In this document: one piece after another, positions 27,678 through 35,466 of the stretch
Numbering within the stretch: the stretch's first letter is position 1
Layout of the letters: every line of letters begins with the position of its first letter
Origin: Lachnospiraceae bacterium
GTDB taxonomy: Bacteria > Bacillota > Clostridia > Lachnospirales > Lachnospiraceae
Length of the DNA stretch: 64,000 bases
Reading direction: 5' to 3'
NCBI GenBank assembly: GCA_024695145.1
Contig: JAILIS010000032.1
Coordinates: 346,798-410,797, forward strand
Notes under the pieces: generated by a model
What the model was told of the DNA's origin: nothing
The model's input: the letters and a program-made list of their open reading frames with translations, nothing else
The model's database searches: none
Position numbers and translations under genes: made by a program

Positions 27678-28134
27678 AAATGAAGATATAACGGTATTCT
27701 GGGATTCCGACAAATGCCGGCACGCCAAGGTATGTGTACATCAGAGTCCTGCGGTGTTTAATAAGGATAACAGACCGTGGATCAACATCTCCGGTGCTCC
27801 GACTGCAGAGATATGGAAGACCGTATCACAGTGTCCGTCGGGGGCGCTGACATGCATATACAATCATGATATCAGGATCATGTTTGATGAGAGCAGACAG
27901 TGTGCGCTCGCATATGACGGTGATGCCGAAGTGGGAGAGTGCTGTTATGAGAGCTCATCTGACGGGTCCGGCAGTGAAACGGTTTGGACGATAGTCCACA
28001 CCGGAGTCCGTCCCGATCACGAAAACAAAGGCATTGCAAAACGCCTTGTATTTAAAGTCGCAGAAGAAGCCGAGAAAAGAAAAGTGAAAATCGTCCCGGT
28101 GTGTTCGTATGCGGCGAAGGTACTGGAAAAGTAA
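27661..28134 (+). CDS. Divergent 4Fe-4S domain fused to GNAT-like N-acetyltransferase
   Basis: The 157-residue protein has an N-terminal mono-cluster 4Fe-4S domain of the Fer4_19 type (DSDKCRHAKVC, then SQCPSGALTC, residues about 14-68). A YidJ-like GNAT domain follows, with the acetyl-CoA loop VRPDHENKGIAKRLVF. This fusion is known in several bacteria, without a firm function. ATG 27661 overlaps the hflX end by 17 bases and has GGAGG upstream, so the two are translationally linked. A terminator for the opposite gene follows. Confidence 0.85.
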   Translation: MHRLYENEDITVFWDSDKCRHAKVCVHQSPAVFNKDNRPWINISGAPTAEIWKTVSQCPSGALTCIYNHDIRIMFDESRQCALAYDGDAEVGECCYESSSDGSGSETVWTIVHTGVRPDHENKGIAKRLVFKVAEEAEKRKVKIVPVCSYAAKVLEK

Positions 28135-28137
28135 ATA

Positions 28138-28164
28138 CCCCTGTCCGGACGAGCCTGACAGGGG
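28138..28164 (-). terminator. Hairpin between convergent genes, likely terminator of the Fe-ADH gene
   Basis: A perfect 8-base G+C-rich stem (28138-28145 with 28157-28164) with an 11-base loop lies between the ferredoxin-GNAT gene and the Fe-ADH stop. On the minus strand it is followed by a T-rich run (TATTTACTTTT). It may also slow plus-strand transcription. Confidence 0.6.
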
Positions 28165-28182
28165 CAGTAACATCATAAATGA

Positions 28183-29328
28183 TCACATGAGCTTTTTGAA
28201 CATTTCCCTGAACTGTTCAAGACTGGCAGGTCTCGGATTGCCGGGTGCACATGCATCCGCTGCAGCGGATTCGCACAGGAAATCAAGATCTTCTTCCTTA
28301 AGCTTCTCCAGCTTCGTAGGTATCCCTACATCCACCGAGAGCTGACGGACCGCATCGATAGCAGCCTTACGATAGGCAGCCTGATCCATTCCCGATGTAT
28401 CGATATCAAATGCTTCTGCGATATACTTGAATTTGTCGCCGGTCTCTTCTGCATTAAACTCCATAACTATCGGAAGCATCATTGCGCATGCAACACCGTG
28501 CGGAGTATCATATACTGCGCCGAGAGTGTGGGCCATGGAATGTGCGATACCGAGTCCGACATTGGAATATGCCATAGCCGTAACATATTGAGCCAGTGCC
28601 ATTCCTTCGCGCCCGTCAGGATCGTTGTCAACAGCCTTACGCAGGTTCTTCGCGATAAGCTGTATAGCTTCAAGATTCAGACAGTCGGAAAGTTCCCATG
28701 CCGCAGCAGTGGTATATCCTTCAATGGCATGCGTAAGAGCATCCATTCCCGTTGAAGCAGTAAGCCCCTTGGGCATTGATGACATCATGTCCGGATCTAC
28801 TACAGCTATATCAGGAATATCATTAGGGTCTACACACACGAATTTACGCTTCTTCTCAACGTCTGTGATAACGTAGTTTATCGTCGATTCAGCACCGGTT
28901 CCGCCTGTTGTCGGAACGGCTATTGTAAATACAGTGCGTTTCTTTGTGGGTGCAACGCCTTCAAGCGATCGAACATCGGCAAATTCGGGATTATTGACGA
29001 TAATACCGATGCCTTTTCCGGTATCCATTGACGAGCCGCCGCCTATGGTGATCATAAAATCAGCTCCGGACGCTTTATATGCCTCAACACCGTTCTTGAC
29101 GTTCTCGATCGTGGGATTGGGCTTGATATCCGAATAAAGCTCGTACTTGATCCCGTTCTTGTCAAGAAGATCCGTAACTTTTGCGGTCACTCCGAACTTA
29201 ACAAGGTCAGGGTCCGACGCAACAAAAGCTTTCGTAAATCCTTTCGACTTTACGATCCCCGGGATCTCATTGATAGCCCCGTGACCGTGATATGATATGC
29301 CGTTAAGCACAAAACGATTAACTCCCAT
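28183..29328 (-). CDS. Iron-containing alcohol dehydrogenase, FucO/lactaldehyde reductase-like
   Basis: The 381-residue group III alcohol dehydrogenase has the NAD-binding GGGSSMDTGKGIG segment, the motif PTTGGTGAESTI and metal-ligand segments GMDALTHAIEGY, GIAHSMAHTLGAVYDTPHG. Relatives reduce lactaldehyde, propionaldehyde or butyraldehyde. The gene has a strong AAGGAGGAA ribosome binding site and its own promoter, which fits high expression for redox balance in fermentation. Substrate cannot be fixed. Confidence 0.93.
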   Translation of the reverse strand: MGVNRFVLNGISYHGHGAINEIPGIVKSKGFTKAFVASDPDLVKFGVTAKVTDLLDKNGIKYELYSDIKPNPTIENVKNGVEAYKASGADFMITIGGGSSMDTGKGIGIIVNNPEFADVRSLEGVAPTKKRTVFTIAVPTTGGTGAESTINYVITDVEKKRKFVCVDPNDIPDIAVVDPDMMSSMPKGLTASTGMDALTHAIEGYTTAAAWELSDCLNLEAIQLIAKNLRKAVDNDPDGREGMALAQYVTAMAYSNVGLGIAHSMAHTLGAVYDTPHGVACAMMLPIVMEFNAEETGDKFKYIAEAFDIDTSGMDQAAYRKAAIDAVRQLSVDVGIPTKLEKLKEEDLDFLCESAAADACAPGNPRPASLEQFREMFKKLM

Positions 29329-29372
29329 AAGAAATTCCTCCTTCCGGAAAAAACTTTAACTGTAACAGTAAA

Positions 29373-29401
29373 ATTATAAGTTTTATCGATCGAAGCGTCA
29401 A
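29373..29401 (-). promoter_or_regulatory. Strong sigma-A promoter for Fe-ADH
   Basis: On the minus strand TTGACG (29401-29396) and TATAAT (29378-29373) are separated by exactly 17 bases, about 45 bases upstream of the ADH start, followed by a strong ribosome binding site. This is one of the best promoters in the window. Confidence 0.8.
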
Positions 29402-29458
29402 CAAAATGTCACAGATGATTTTGCAAGTGATTTTTCCGGATATGTAGCAGAAAATACT

Positions 29459-29487
29459 GCGACAAGTGCGTGAAAATGTGCTAAAAT
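29459..29487 (+). promoter_or_regulatory. Possible promoter for the radical SAM gene
   Basis: GCGACA (29459-29464) and TAAAAT (29482-29487) are 17 bases apart, about 50 bases before the radical SAM start. The -35 box matches consensus in four of six positions only. Confidence 0.4.
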
Positions 29488-29536
29488 CCGCGTGAGTATT
29501 ATTGTTTCATACACGGAGAGAATATCAGACTGACTT

Positions 29537-30415
29537 ATGCATTTTGTTGACGCAAAGGGAATACTGACCGGTAGCGGCGGCCATTTCGGAATGAACATAT
29601 ACCGTGGATGCTCACACGGGTGCATATACTGCGACAGCAGGAGCAGGTGCTATCAGTTTACGCATCCTTTTGAGGATATAGAAGTAAAGCAGAATGCGCC
29701 GGAGCTTTTGGAGGCTGCACTTCGGTCAAAGAGAAGGAAAGGCATGATCGGAACCGGAGCGATGTCCGATCCTTATATGCACTGCGAAGAAGATCTGCGC
29801 CTTACAAGGAAGTGCCTTGAGATCATATCAAAGTACGAGTTCGGAGCTGCGATCCAGACAAAATCAGACCGCATACTTCGAGATATAGACCTTCTCGTTG
29901 AGATCAACCAAAAGGCCAAATGTGTCGTGCAGATGACACTGACAACATACGATGACGATCTGTGCAGAATCTTAGAGCCGAATGTATGCAATACAAAGCG
30001 CCGCATTGAGGTCCTTGCGGAGATGAATGCACGCGGCATTCCGACCGTAGTCTGGCTGACACCGATCCTTCCATTTATCAATGATACTGAAGGAAACATC
30101 ACAGCCATACTGGATGAATGTGTCCGCGTCGGTGTGAAGGGCATCATCTGTTTTGATATGGGCCTGACGCTTCGGGAAGGTGACCGGGAGTATTATTATG
30201 CCGCACTTGACCGGCATTTTCCCGGTATGAAAGAAAGATATATCAAGCGTTACGGAAACGATTACGAACTTCCGAGCCCTGATGCGAAGGCGCTCATGTC
30301 GATCTTCAGGTCCACATGCCGAGCCAACGGCATCATGTACAAGCCGGATGAATGCTTTGCATATCTGTATGACCTTCCGGAGAGGTATACGCAGATGAGT
30401 TTGTTTGGCGAATAG
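29537..30415 (+). CDS. Radical SAM protein, SplB-related
   Basis: The 292-residue protein has the radical SAM cluster motif CSHGCIYC (CxxxCxxC, about residues 26-33) near the N terminus, within NIYRGCSHGCIYCDSR. This plan matches SPL-family proteins annotated as SplB-like or Rv2578c-like in genomes. True spore photoproduct lyase is longer and has a C-terminal cysteine that I cannot align here. Reaction unknown. It stands alone, with a weak ribosome binding site. Confidence 0.85.
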   Translation: MHFVDAKGILTGSGGHFGMNIYRGCSHGCIYCDSRSRCYQFTHPFEDIEVKQNAPELLEAALRSKRRKGMIGTGAMSDPYMHCEEDLRLTRKCLEIISKYEFGAAIQTKSDRILRDIDLLVEINQKAKCVVQMTLTTYDDDLCRILEPNVCNTKRRIEVLAEMNARGIPTVVWLTPILPFINDTEGNITAILDECVRVGVKGIICFDMGLTLREGDREYYYAALDRHFPGMKERYIKRYGNDYELPSPDAKALMSIFRSTCRANGIMYKPDECFAYLYDLPERYTQMSLFGE

Positions 30416-30426
30416 AAGTGGTGATA

Positions 30427-30455
30427 TTGACATATCATTCTGAATGAATTAGAAT
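30427..30455 (+). promoter_or_regulatory. Consensus-like sigma-A promoter for the coiled-coil gene
   Basis: TTGACA (30427-30432) and TAGAAT (30450-30455) are separated by 17 bases and lie about 100 bases before the start of the small coiled-coil gene. It begins 12 bases after the radical SAM stop, so the gene is an independent unit. Confidence 0.75.
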
Positions 30456-30560
30456 TCTCATACACATTTGTTTTACATTTCTTGGATCATATCTGGCGTA
30501 TCATTTCGCCGATAATTCCGACTACATGTAATGAGAGATTAGGAAAAGGAGGCAATGAGA

Positions 30561-30950
30561 ATGTCAGAATTAGAAAAACTGGAACAGAAAATAGTATCCT
30601 TGTTCGAAGAAAACGATCGTTCTATGGATCAGAGGTTTAAATCCATAGACGACAGGTTTAAATCCATAGACGACAGATTTAAATCCATAGACGACAGATT
30701 GGAAGATATTGAAATAGATATCAAAGCAATCGGTGTAGAGATGGAGACCGAGTCAAAAAGAATACAGGATGCAATGCACAATGAGATACAAAAACTGGGC
30801 GAGAGGGTCCATAATCTGGAAGTTCTGGCTCACGAAAAGTGGGACGTTCCGGAACTGAAAGATCGCATGTATGTTTTGGAACATGTTGTATCGACGCATT
30901 CCGATCAGATACAGGTATTGAATGAGAAAGTTGGAATCGTGGCGGGATAG
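30561..30950 (+). CDS. Small coiled-coil protein with seven-residue repeats
   Basis: The 129-residue soluble protein is a predicted coiled coil almost end to end. Residues about 25-45 hold three copies of RFKSIDD. AAAAGGAGG (30544-30552) fits ATG 30561 (8-base spacing) better than 30555. No catalytic motif is present. Similar short coiled-coil proteins are widespread in Clostridia with no fixed role. It lies 18 bases upstream of the EFR1-like gene and may be co-transcribed. Confidence 0.75.
   Translation: MSELEKLEQKIVSLFEENDRSMDQRFKSIDDRFKSIDDRFKSIDDRLEDIEIDIKAIGVEMETESKRIQDAMHNEIQKLGERVHNLEVLAHEKWDVPELKDRMYVLEHVVSTHSDQIQVLNEKVGIVAG
30633..30695 (+). repeat. Three 21-base tandem repeats inside the coiled-coil gene
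   Basis: Three tandem 21-base units start at 30633, 30654 and 30675; the third differs by one base (AGATTT for AGGTTT). Each encodes RFKSIDD, so copy-number change would keep frame and lengthen the coiled coil by one heptad. Confidence 0.9.
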
Positions 30951-30968
30951 ATCGTCACGATATATATT

Positions 30969-31730
30969 ATGGTCCTATACTATTCAGCAACCGGTAATAC
31001 TGAATATATTGCAAAACAGCTCGCGCAGTATATTGATGATGAGGTAACAGATCTTCTCCCGCGGATAAAGGAAAAGGATTACTCTACGATATACTCAGAT
31101 CGGTCCTTTGTAATATGCGCACCTGTTCATGTGTGTGAGATGCCCCGGTTTGTAACGGATTACCTGAAGAAAGTCTGCCTGTCCGGTAATAAGAACCTGT
31201 ATTTTGTGTTTACAAGCGGCGGCTATGCCGGGATTGCAGCGGCGATAGGAAGAAATATCGCCGGAAAAAAGGGGATGATCTATCGTGGCAGAGCGGAATT
31301 TGTAATGCCAAGAAACTATCCGATCAGCAGACGCTATCCTTTGCTGTCCGAAAAAGAGAACCGGGAGCGTATCTGTAAGTCGCGAGAAAGGATACCTGAA
31401 ATAGCCTGTCTGATCAAAAACGGTGAACGCCTCAGAGCAAGACGCATCACATATGCCGAAAAGCTGATCACCTACCCGTTTACGCCGATATGGTCAAAGT
31501 TTAAACATAACGCGAAACTGTTTCATACCACAGATAAGTGCATAGGCTGCGGGAAATGCAGCAAGGTATGCCCGCTTAACAATATTACCCTTGAGAACAA
31601 CAAACCGAAGTGGGGTGATTCCTGCGCCCACTGCATGGCCTGCCTTTCATGCTGTCCGACAGAGGCCGTTGAGTATGGCAATATCACCTGGAACCAGTAC
31701 AGGTATCGCCTGGAAAAATTCACGCCCTAA
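30969..31730 (+). CDS. EFR1-type flavodoxin-ferredoxin fusion
   Basis: The 253-residue protein starts with a flavodoxin fold (YYSATGNTEYIAKQLA, the FMN phosphate loop). It ends with two 4Fe-4S motifs, CIGCGKCSKVCP and CAHCMACLSCCP, about residues 193-229. This layout defines the EFR1-family ferrodoxins, electron carriers of anaerobes with unclear partners. ATG 30969 is 18 bases after the coiled-coil stop. No strong ribosome binding site is seen. Confidence 0.92.
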   Translation: MVLYYSATGNTEYIAKQLAQYIDDEVTDLLPRIKEKDYSTIYSDRSFVICAPVHVCEMPRFVTDYLKKVCLSGNKNLYFVFTSGGYAGIAAAIGRNIAGKKGMIYRGRAEFVMPRNYPISRRYPLLSEKENRERICKSRERIPEIACLIKNGERLRARRITYAEKLITYPFTPIWSKFKHNAKLFHTTDKCIGCGKCSKVCPLNNITLENNKPKWGDSCAHCMACLSCCPTEAVEYGNITWNQYRYRLEKFTP

Positions 31731-31878
31731 AGATTCACTGTATTCACGCCGATATACATTATTGGATATGTATATTTGCATGGATGCGCCGCAATATCGA
31801 ATTCATTCAGGCTGACGCAGAAATGCGCCGGCCTTTTCTGATAATCCGGGGCAAATTCAACCGTCTGAACGACGCAAC

Positions 31879-31934
31879 ATATTGTATATTTCGATGAAAA
31901 AGTATACAATATAACATATATGTATACATTATAA
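31879..31934 (+). promoter_or_regulatory. Clustered TATAC repeats, possible operator
   Basis: The 331-base gene-free stretch 31731-32061 is A+T-rich. In it, ATATTGTATA (31879-31888) is inverted as TATACAATAT (31903-31912), and GTATACAATATAA (31902-31914) recurs as GTATACATTATAA (31922-31934), 20 bases on. Repeats at two-helical-turn spacing upstream of a small gene suggest a repressor operator. No other gene was seen in this stretch. Confidence 0.4.
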
Positions 31935-32061
31935 ACAATCGCTCAGATCATTGACATCGAACATATGTTCCGGCACGGTGATATTGGGCAATACCAAAAC
32001 GGTAAGCGGTTCGCCTTTCAACGGATGATTCATCTGGACTTCTGTGAAAGGAGGTTTCTGA

Positions 32062-32094
32062 ATGGAAAATCTAGAGAAAGGTTTGATCGAGTAA
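32062..32094 (+). CDS. 10-codon leader ORF upstream of the small peptide
   Basis: AAAGGAGG at 32047-32054 is the only strong ribosome binding site here and points to ATG 32062, which encodes MENLEKGLIE and stops at 32092-32094. The next ATG (32100) lies five bases after this stop. The short ORF may couple translation of the hydrophobic peptide, as leader ORFs do in some toxin mRNAs. The peptide itself may have no function. Confidence 0.45.
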   Translation: MENLEKGLIE

Positions 32095-32099
32095 TTGAA

Positions 32100-32225
32100 A
32101 TGCATTTACTGACCGTTCTTGGCTTCGTAGCATCCATTGCCGGACTTGTTTTGGCGATAGTGTTTCGGATCAGGGACAAACGTAATCATGAAATGAAAGA
32201 AAGCAACCGCCAAGCCAAAGGATAG
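32100..32225 (+). CDS. Small hydrophobic peptide, candidate type I toxin
   Basis: The 41-residue product has one transmembrane helix (about residues 3-22, TVLGFVASIAGLVLAIVF) followed by a basic polar tail (RIRDKRNHEMKESNRQAKG). This is the plan of type I toxins and small holin-like peptides in Firmicutes. Its own start has no ribosome binding site; the leader ORF does. A 13-base perfect terminator stem overlaps the end of the gene. I do not recognise the family, and no antisense RNA could be confirmed. A simple small membrane protein remains possible. Confidence 0.5.
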   Translation: MHLLTVLGFVASIAGLVLAIVFRIRDKRNHEMKESNRQAKG

Positions 32226-32237
32226 GTTGCTTTCTTT
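32196..32237 (+). terminator. Strong rho-independent terminator overlapping the small peptide gene
   Basis: A perfect 13-base stem (32196-32208 with 32225-32237) with a 16-base loop ends in CTTT and includes the stop codon. It would end the small peptide mRNA and insulate the glycan operon that follows. A possible TATAAT at 32289-32294 before the glycan operon has no good -35 box. Confidence 0.75.
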
Positions 32238-32356
32238 GTAACCAATATTCAAGGCGAACCGTTTGCTTTACGGTAGTGCCTTTATGATTATAATACAAAG
32301 TTCGGTAATATATGTCAAGATTTGTGAGGGAGATAGCGTAGTAATATCAAGATAAT

Positions 32357-33502
32357 ATGATACCTTTAGCAATACCGGACCTATCCGGTAACGAACGAAA
32401 ATACTTAAATGAATGCATAGACACCACCTTTGTATCTTCTGTTGGTCCATTTGTTGATAGGCTGGAGAAGATGGCTGCTGATATTGCAGGGTGCAGGTAT
32501 GCGGTCGCGACATCGTCCGGAACTACCGGACTTCACACTGCGTTGATGACTTGCGGAGTGGGAAGGGACGATCTTGTCATAATCCCTTCGTTTACATTTA
32601 TTGCCACGGCAAATGCGGTGTCGCACTGCGGTGCAACTCCATGGTTATTGGACATTGAAACCGAATCATGGACATTAAGTGCCAGGCAGCTGAAAAATGA
32701 ATTGAATGACAAAACGGAAATACGAAATGGGAGGCTGATCCACAAGGAAAGTGGTAGGAAAGTGGCAACGATCATGCCTGTATATACGCTGGGTAATATC
32801 CCGGATATGGACATGATAATGGCGATAGCAAAGGAATACAGCTTGCCGGTCATAGCTGATGCAGCAGCTGCCCTTGGAGCTAAGTACAATGGAAAAAAAG
32901 TCGGAGAACCGGCAGACTGTACTGTCTTTTCGTTTAATGGAAATAAGACTGTTACATCGGGAGGTGGCGGTGCAATTGTTACAGACAATGAAGAGATTGC
33001 CAAGAAGGCTAAACACATATCGACAACGGCACGGATTAGTCCGGAATATGACTTTGATATGGTTGGATATAATTATAGGATGACTAACATTCAGGCAGCT
33101 GTAGGCTGTGCGCAGCTTGAGAGAGTTGAAGAATTTGTTAATAAGAAAAGACATGTCCGTGAAACATATAACAGATTATTGAGTGACTTAGATGGAATAG
33201 AATTCTTCCCTGAACCAAAGAATACAAGTTCATCTTGTTGGTTCTCCGGCATAGTTATTAAAGATGGCGGGTTGGAAAAACTGCGCTCAATGTGTAAAGA
33301 ACTCAAGGAAAAGGGTATTGAAGCCAGGACATTCTGGAAACCTATTCATCTTCAGGAACCTTATAAGCATGCTATATATGCAGATACTCTAGAGGTAACG
33401 GATAATATTTGGGACAAGATATTGACACTTCCGTGCTCGACGGGAATTACGGATGATGAAATAGAAACAGTAGCTGATACATTGAGGGAGCTTCTCAGAT
33501 AA
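32357..33502 (+). CDS. legC: LegC-like PLP-dependent sugar aminotransferase
   Basis: The 381-residue DegT/DnrJ/EryC1/StrS aminotransferase starts with IPDLSGNERKYLNECIDTTF, then SSVGPFVDRLE, which resembles LegC enzymes. The PLP lysine is in SFNGNKTVTSGGGG. In the legionaminic acid pathway LegC aminates the 4-keto sugar made by LegB. It is the first gene of the glycan island, and the next gene overlaps its stop (TAATG). The paralogous role in bacillosamine synthesis (PglE) is the main alternative. Confidence 0.88.
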   Translation: MIPLAIPDLSGNERKYLNECIDTTFVSSVGPFVDRLEKMAADIAGCRYAVATSSGTTGLHTALMTCGVGRDDLVIIPSFTFIATANAVSHCGATPWLLDIETESWTLSARQLKNELNDKTEIRNGRLIHKESGRKVATIMPVYTLGNIPDMDMIMAIAKEYSLPVIADAAAALGAKYNGKKVGEPADCTVFSFNGNKTVTSGGGGAIVTDNEEIAKKAKHISTTARISPEYDFDMVGYNYRMTNIQAAVGCAQLERVEEFVNKKRHVRETYNRLLSDLDGIEFFPEPKNTSSSCWFSGIVIKDGGLEKLRSMCKELKEKGIEARTFWKPIHLQEPYKHAIYADTLEVTDNIWDKILTLPCSTGITDDEIETVADTLRELLR

Positions 33503-34548
33503 TGCGTTTGGACGACTATATAGTACAACCTGATAGCGTTATAATGGATATCCTGAAGAAGATTGATAAAAATGCCAAGGGTATTGTATATGTTTGCGAC
33601 GAAAACAGAAAACTCTTGGGCGCGATTACGGATGGAGATATACGAAGATTTATAATTCATTCCGGAAAACTTGATGCCAAGGCAAGTCAGATCATGAAAA
33701 CTGATCCCATATCAGTATTGGAGTGTAATATAGAATCATCAAGCAGAATAATGCGTGTAAAGCAGGTTAAATCCGTTCCGATATTGGACGACAGTCAACA
33801 TATTGTTGATATTCGTTTCCAGGATGAGCGAAGCATTATCGTAAAGAATAAAATCGATTACCCGGTAGTTATAATGGCGGGCGGTATGGGAACAAGATTA
33901 CAGCCATATACAAGTATTCTCCCGAAACCATTGATCCCAATTGGAGACAAGACTATCACGGAGCATATAATCGAGAGATTTCAGAATGCCGGATGTAAGC
34001 ATTTTGATATGATCGTGAATTACAAAAAGCATTTCATTAAATCATACTTCAGAGATCTTGATAAGAAACCTGATATTGATTTCTTCGAGGAGGACGAATT
34101 CCTTGGAACTGCAGGAGGTTTGCGGTTACTGATAGGACAATATAACGGGTCATTCTTCATGACTAATTGTGATATTCTGATCGATGCTGATTACTCGGAA
34201 ATAATGGATTATCACAGAAAGAACGGAAATATCGCAACTATTGTATGTGCTGTTAAGAATATGAAACTGCCATATGGCGTGATTAAGACAGGCGACAACG
34301 GACAGGTGGATTCAATCGTTGAAAAACCGGACATCACATCGGTTGTTAATACCGGATTCTATGTATTGACACCGGAATTCCTTGATCAAATACCCGAAGG
34401 GAAGGTCGCGCATATCACGGATGTTCTTCAAACGTGTATAGATAACGGATTTAAGGTTGGAATGTATCCTGTATCGGAAGACAATTGGATGGATATGGGA
34501 CAGATGGATGAACTGGAAAAGATGAGAGTAAGACTGTATGGAGAATAA
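33502..34548 (+). CDS. CBS-domain sugar-1-phosphate nucleotidyltransferase (PtmE-like)
   Basis: The 348-residue protein has an N-terminal CBS pair (about 1-110) and a nucleotidyltransferase domain starting with MAGGMGTRLQPYTSILPKPL. The same fusion occurs in PtmE, the glucosamine-1-phosphate guanylyltransferase of the Campylobacter legionaminic acid route, which uses GDP-sugars. The nucleotide used here is not readable from sequence. It overlaps legC by one base. Presence of this gene suggests that the pathway makes its own dedicated nucleotide sugar. Confidence 0.85.
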   Translation: MRLDDYIVQPDSVIMDILKKIDKNAKGIVYVCDENRKLLGAITDGDIRRFIIHSGKLDAKASQIMKTDPISVLECNIESSSRIMRVKQVKSVPILDDSQHIVDIRFQDERSIIVKNKIDYPVVIMAGGMGTRLQPYTSILPKPLIPIGDKTITEHIIERFQNAGCKHFDMIVNYKKHFIKSYFRDLDKKPDIDFFEEDEFLGTAGGLRLLIGQYNGSFFMTNCDILIDADYSEIMDYHRKNGNIATIVCAVKNMKLPYGVIKTGDNGQVDSIVEKPDITSVVNTGFYVLTPEFLDQIPEGKVAHITDVLQTCIDNGFKVGMYPVSEDNWMDMGQMDELEKMRVRLYGE

Positions 34549-34578
34549 TATTTTCTGGTATGATTGGGGTGACGCTAC

Positions 34579-35466
34579 ATGATAACATTAGGCTATTTTG
34601 GAGATGGGCCTTGGGCACATAGAGCTTTTGAGAAGTTGGTTGAAGACAGTACTATTAGGATAGGATTTGTTACAGTCAGATATGATTGTCAAGATCCGAT
34701 CCTGATTCGGTTGGCGAAAGAGCAGGGAATTCCTGTTGAATTAAGTCAAAACATAAATTCCGACGAGTTTTTAAATAGAATAAATAAGTATAATGTCAAT
34801 CTGTTTGTTTCGATGTCTTTTAATCAGATATTTAGAGAAAGGACTATTAACTATCCTGCTCTTAAGTCTATTAATTGTCACGCAGGTAAGCTCCCATATT
34901 ATAGGGGACGAAATATTTTGAATTGGGTATTAATAAATGATGAAAAAGAGTTTGGAGTTACTGTACATTACATAGATAAAGGTATTGATACCGGCGATAT
35001 TATAATTCAGAAGACGTATCCCATTTCTGATGATGATAATTACAAAACGTTACTTGAAACTGCATATAAGGGATGTGCCGATGTATTATATGAGGCTATA
35101 AAACAGATACAACATGGAACCGTAAATCGTATCAAACAAAATTCAATAGATCCTATTGGCATGTATTGTGGAATGAGAGGACCCGGGGATGAGGTTATAG
35201 ATTGGAATTCCACAAGCAGAGAATTGTTCAATTTTATTCGCGCTATATGTAAACCTGGACCTATGGCCACATCTTTATTAAATGGAAAAGAGATTAAGAT
35301 AAATAGGTGCCGGGAAATACCGAATGCAAGGACATATAAAAATAAGCCTGGCCAGATCATAGGAAAAACAGATAGCGGCTTTTATGTAAAAACAAGGGAT
35401 ACATTTGTTGAGGTGTTGGAATATGAATATGATGGTGGTATTAGAGTTGGAGATAGGATGGGATGA
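34579..35466 (+). CDS. Sugar N-formyltransferase
   Basis: The 295-residue protein has the 10-formyltetrahydrofolate transferase core. The catalytic Asn-His-Asp triad is seen as SINCHAGKLPYYRGRN and later GIDTGDIII. It is not methionyl-tRNA formyltransferase: length and context fit sugar N-formyltransferases such as VioF, WlaRD or FdtF. It sits between the nucleotidyltransferase and NeuB and overlaps NeuB by four bases, where acetyltransferase LegH is expected. I infer that it formylates the 4-amino group of the LegC product. Confidence 0.85.
   Translation: MITLGYFGDGPWAHRAFEKLVEDSTIRIGFVTVRYDCQDPILIRLAKEQGIPVELSQNINSDEFLNRINKYNVNLFVSMSFNQIFRERTINYPALKSINCHAGKLPYYRGRNILNWVLINDEKEFGVTVHYIDKGIDTGDIIIQKTYPISDDDNYKTLLETAYKGCADVLYEAIKQIQHGTVNRIKQNSIDPIGMYCGMRGPGDEVIDWNSTSRELFNFIRAICKPGPMATSLLNGKEIKINRCREIPNARTYKNKPGQIIGKTDSGFYVKTRDTFVEVLEYEYDGGIRVGDRMG

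Larger units (their letters stand above)
32007..32261 (+). repeat. Inverted repeat bracketing the small hydrophobic peptide gene
   Basis: CGGTTCGCCTT at 32007-32017 is perfectly complementary to AAGGCGAACCG at 32251-32261. The arms lie upstream of the ribosome binding site and downstream of the terminator stem, so the mRNA ends could pair if transcription extends that far. The intervening 230 bases hold the peptide genes. Confidence 0.6.

Noticed and set aside
30633..30695. CRISPR-like short repeats
   Set aside because: The 21-base units are tandem without spacers, and they encode heptads in a coding frame.
31965..32225. A longer 86-residue reading of the small peptide gene
   Set aside because: It starts without a ribosome binding site, and only the last 41 residues look like a protein. 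The strong ribosome binding site lies inside it.
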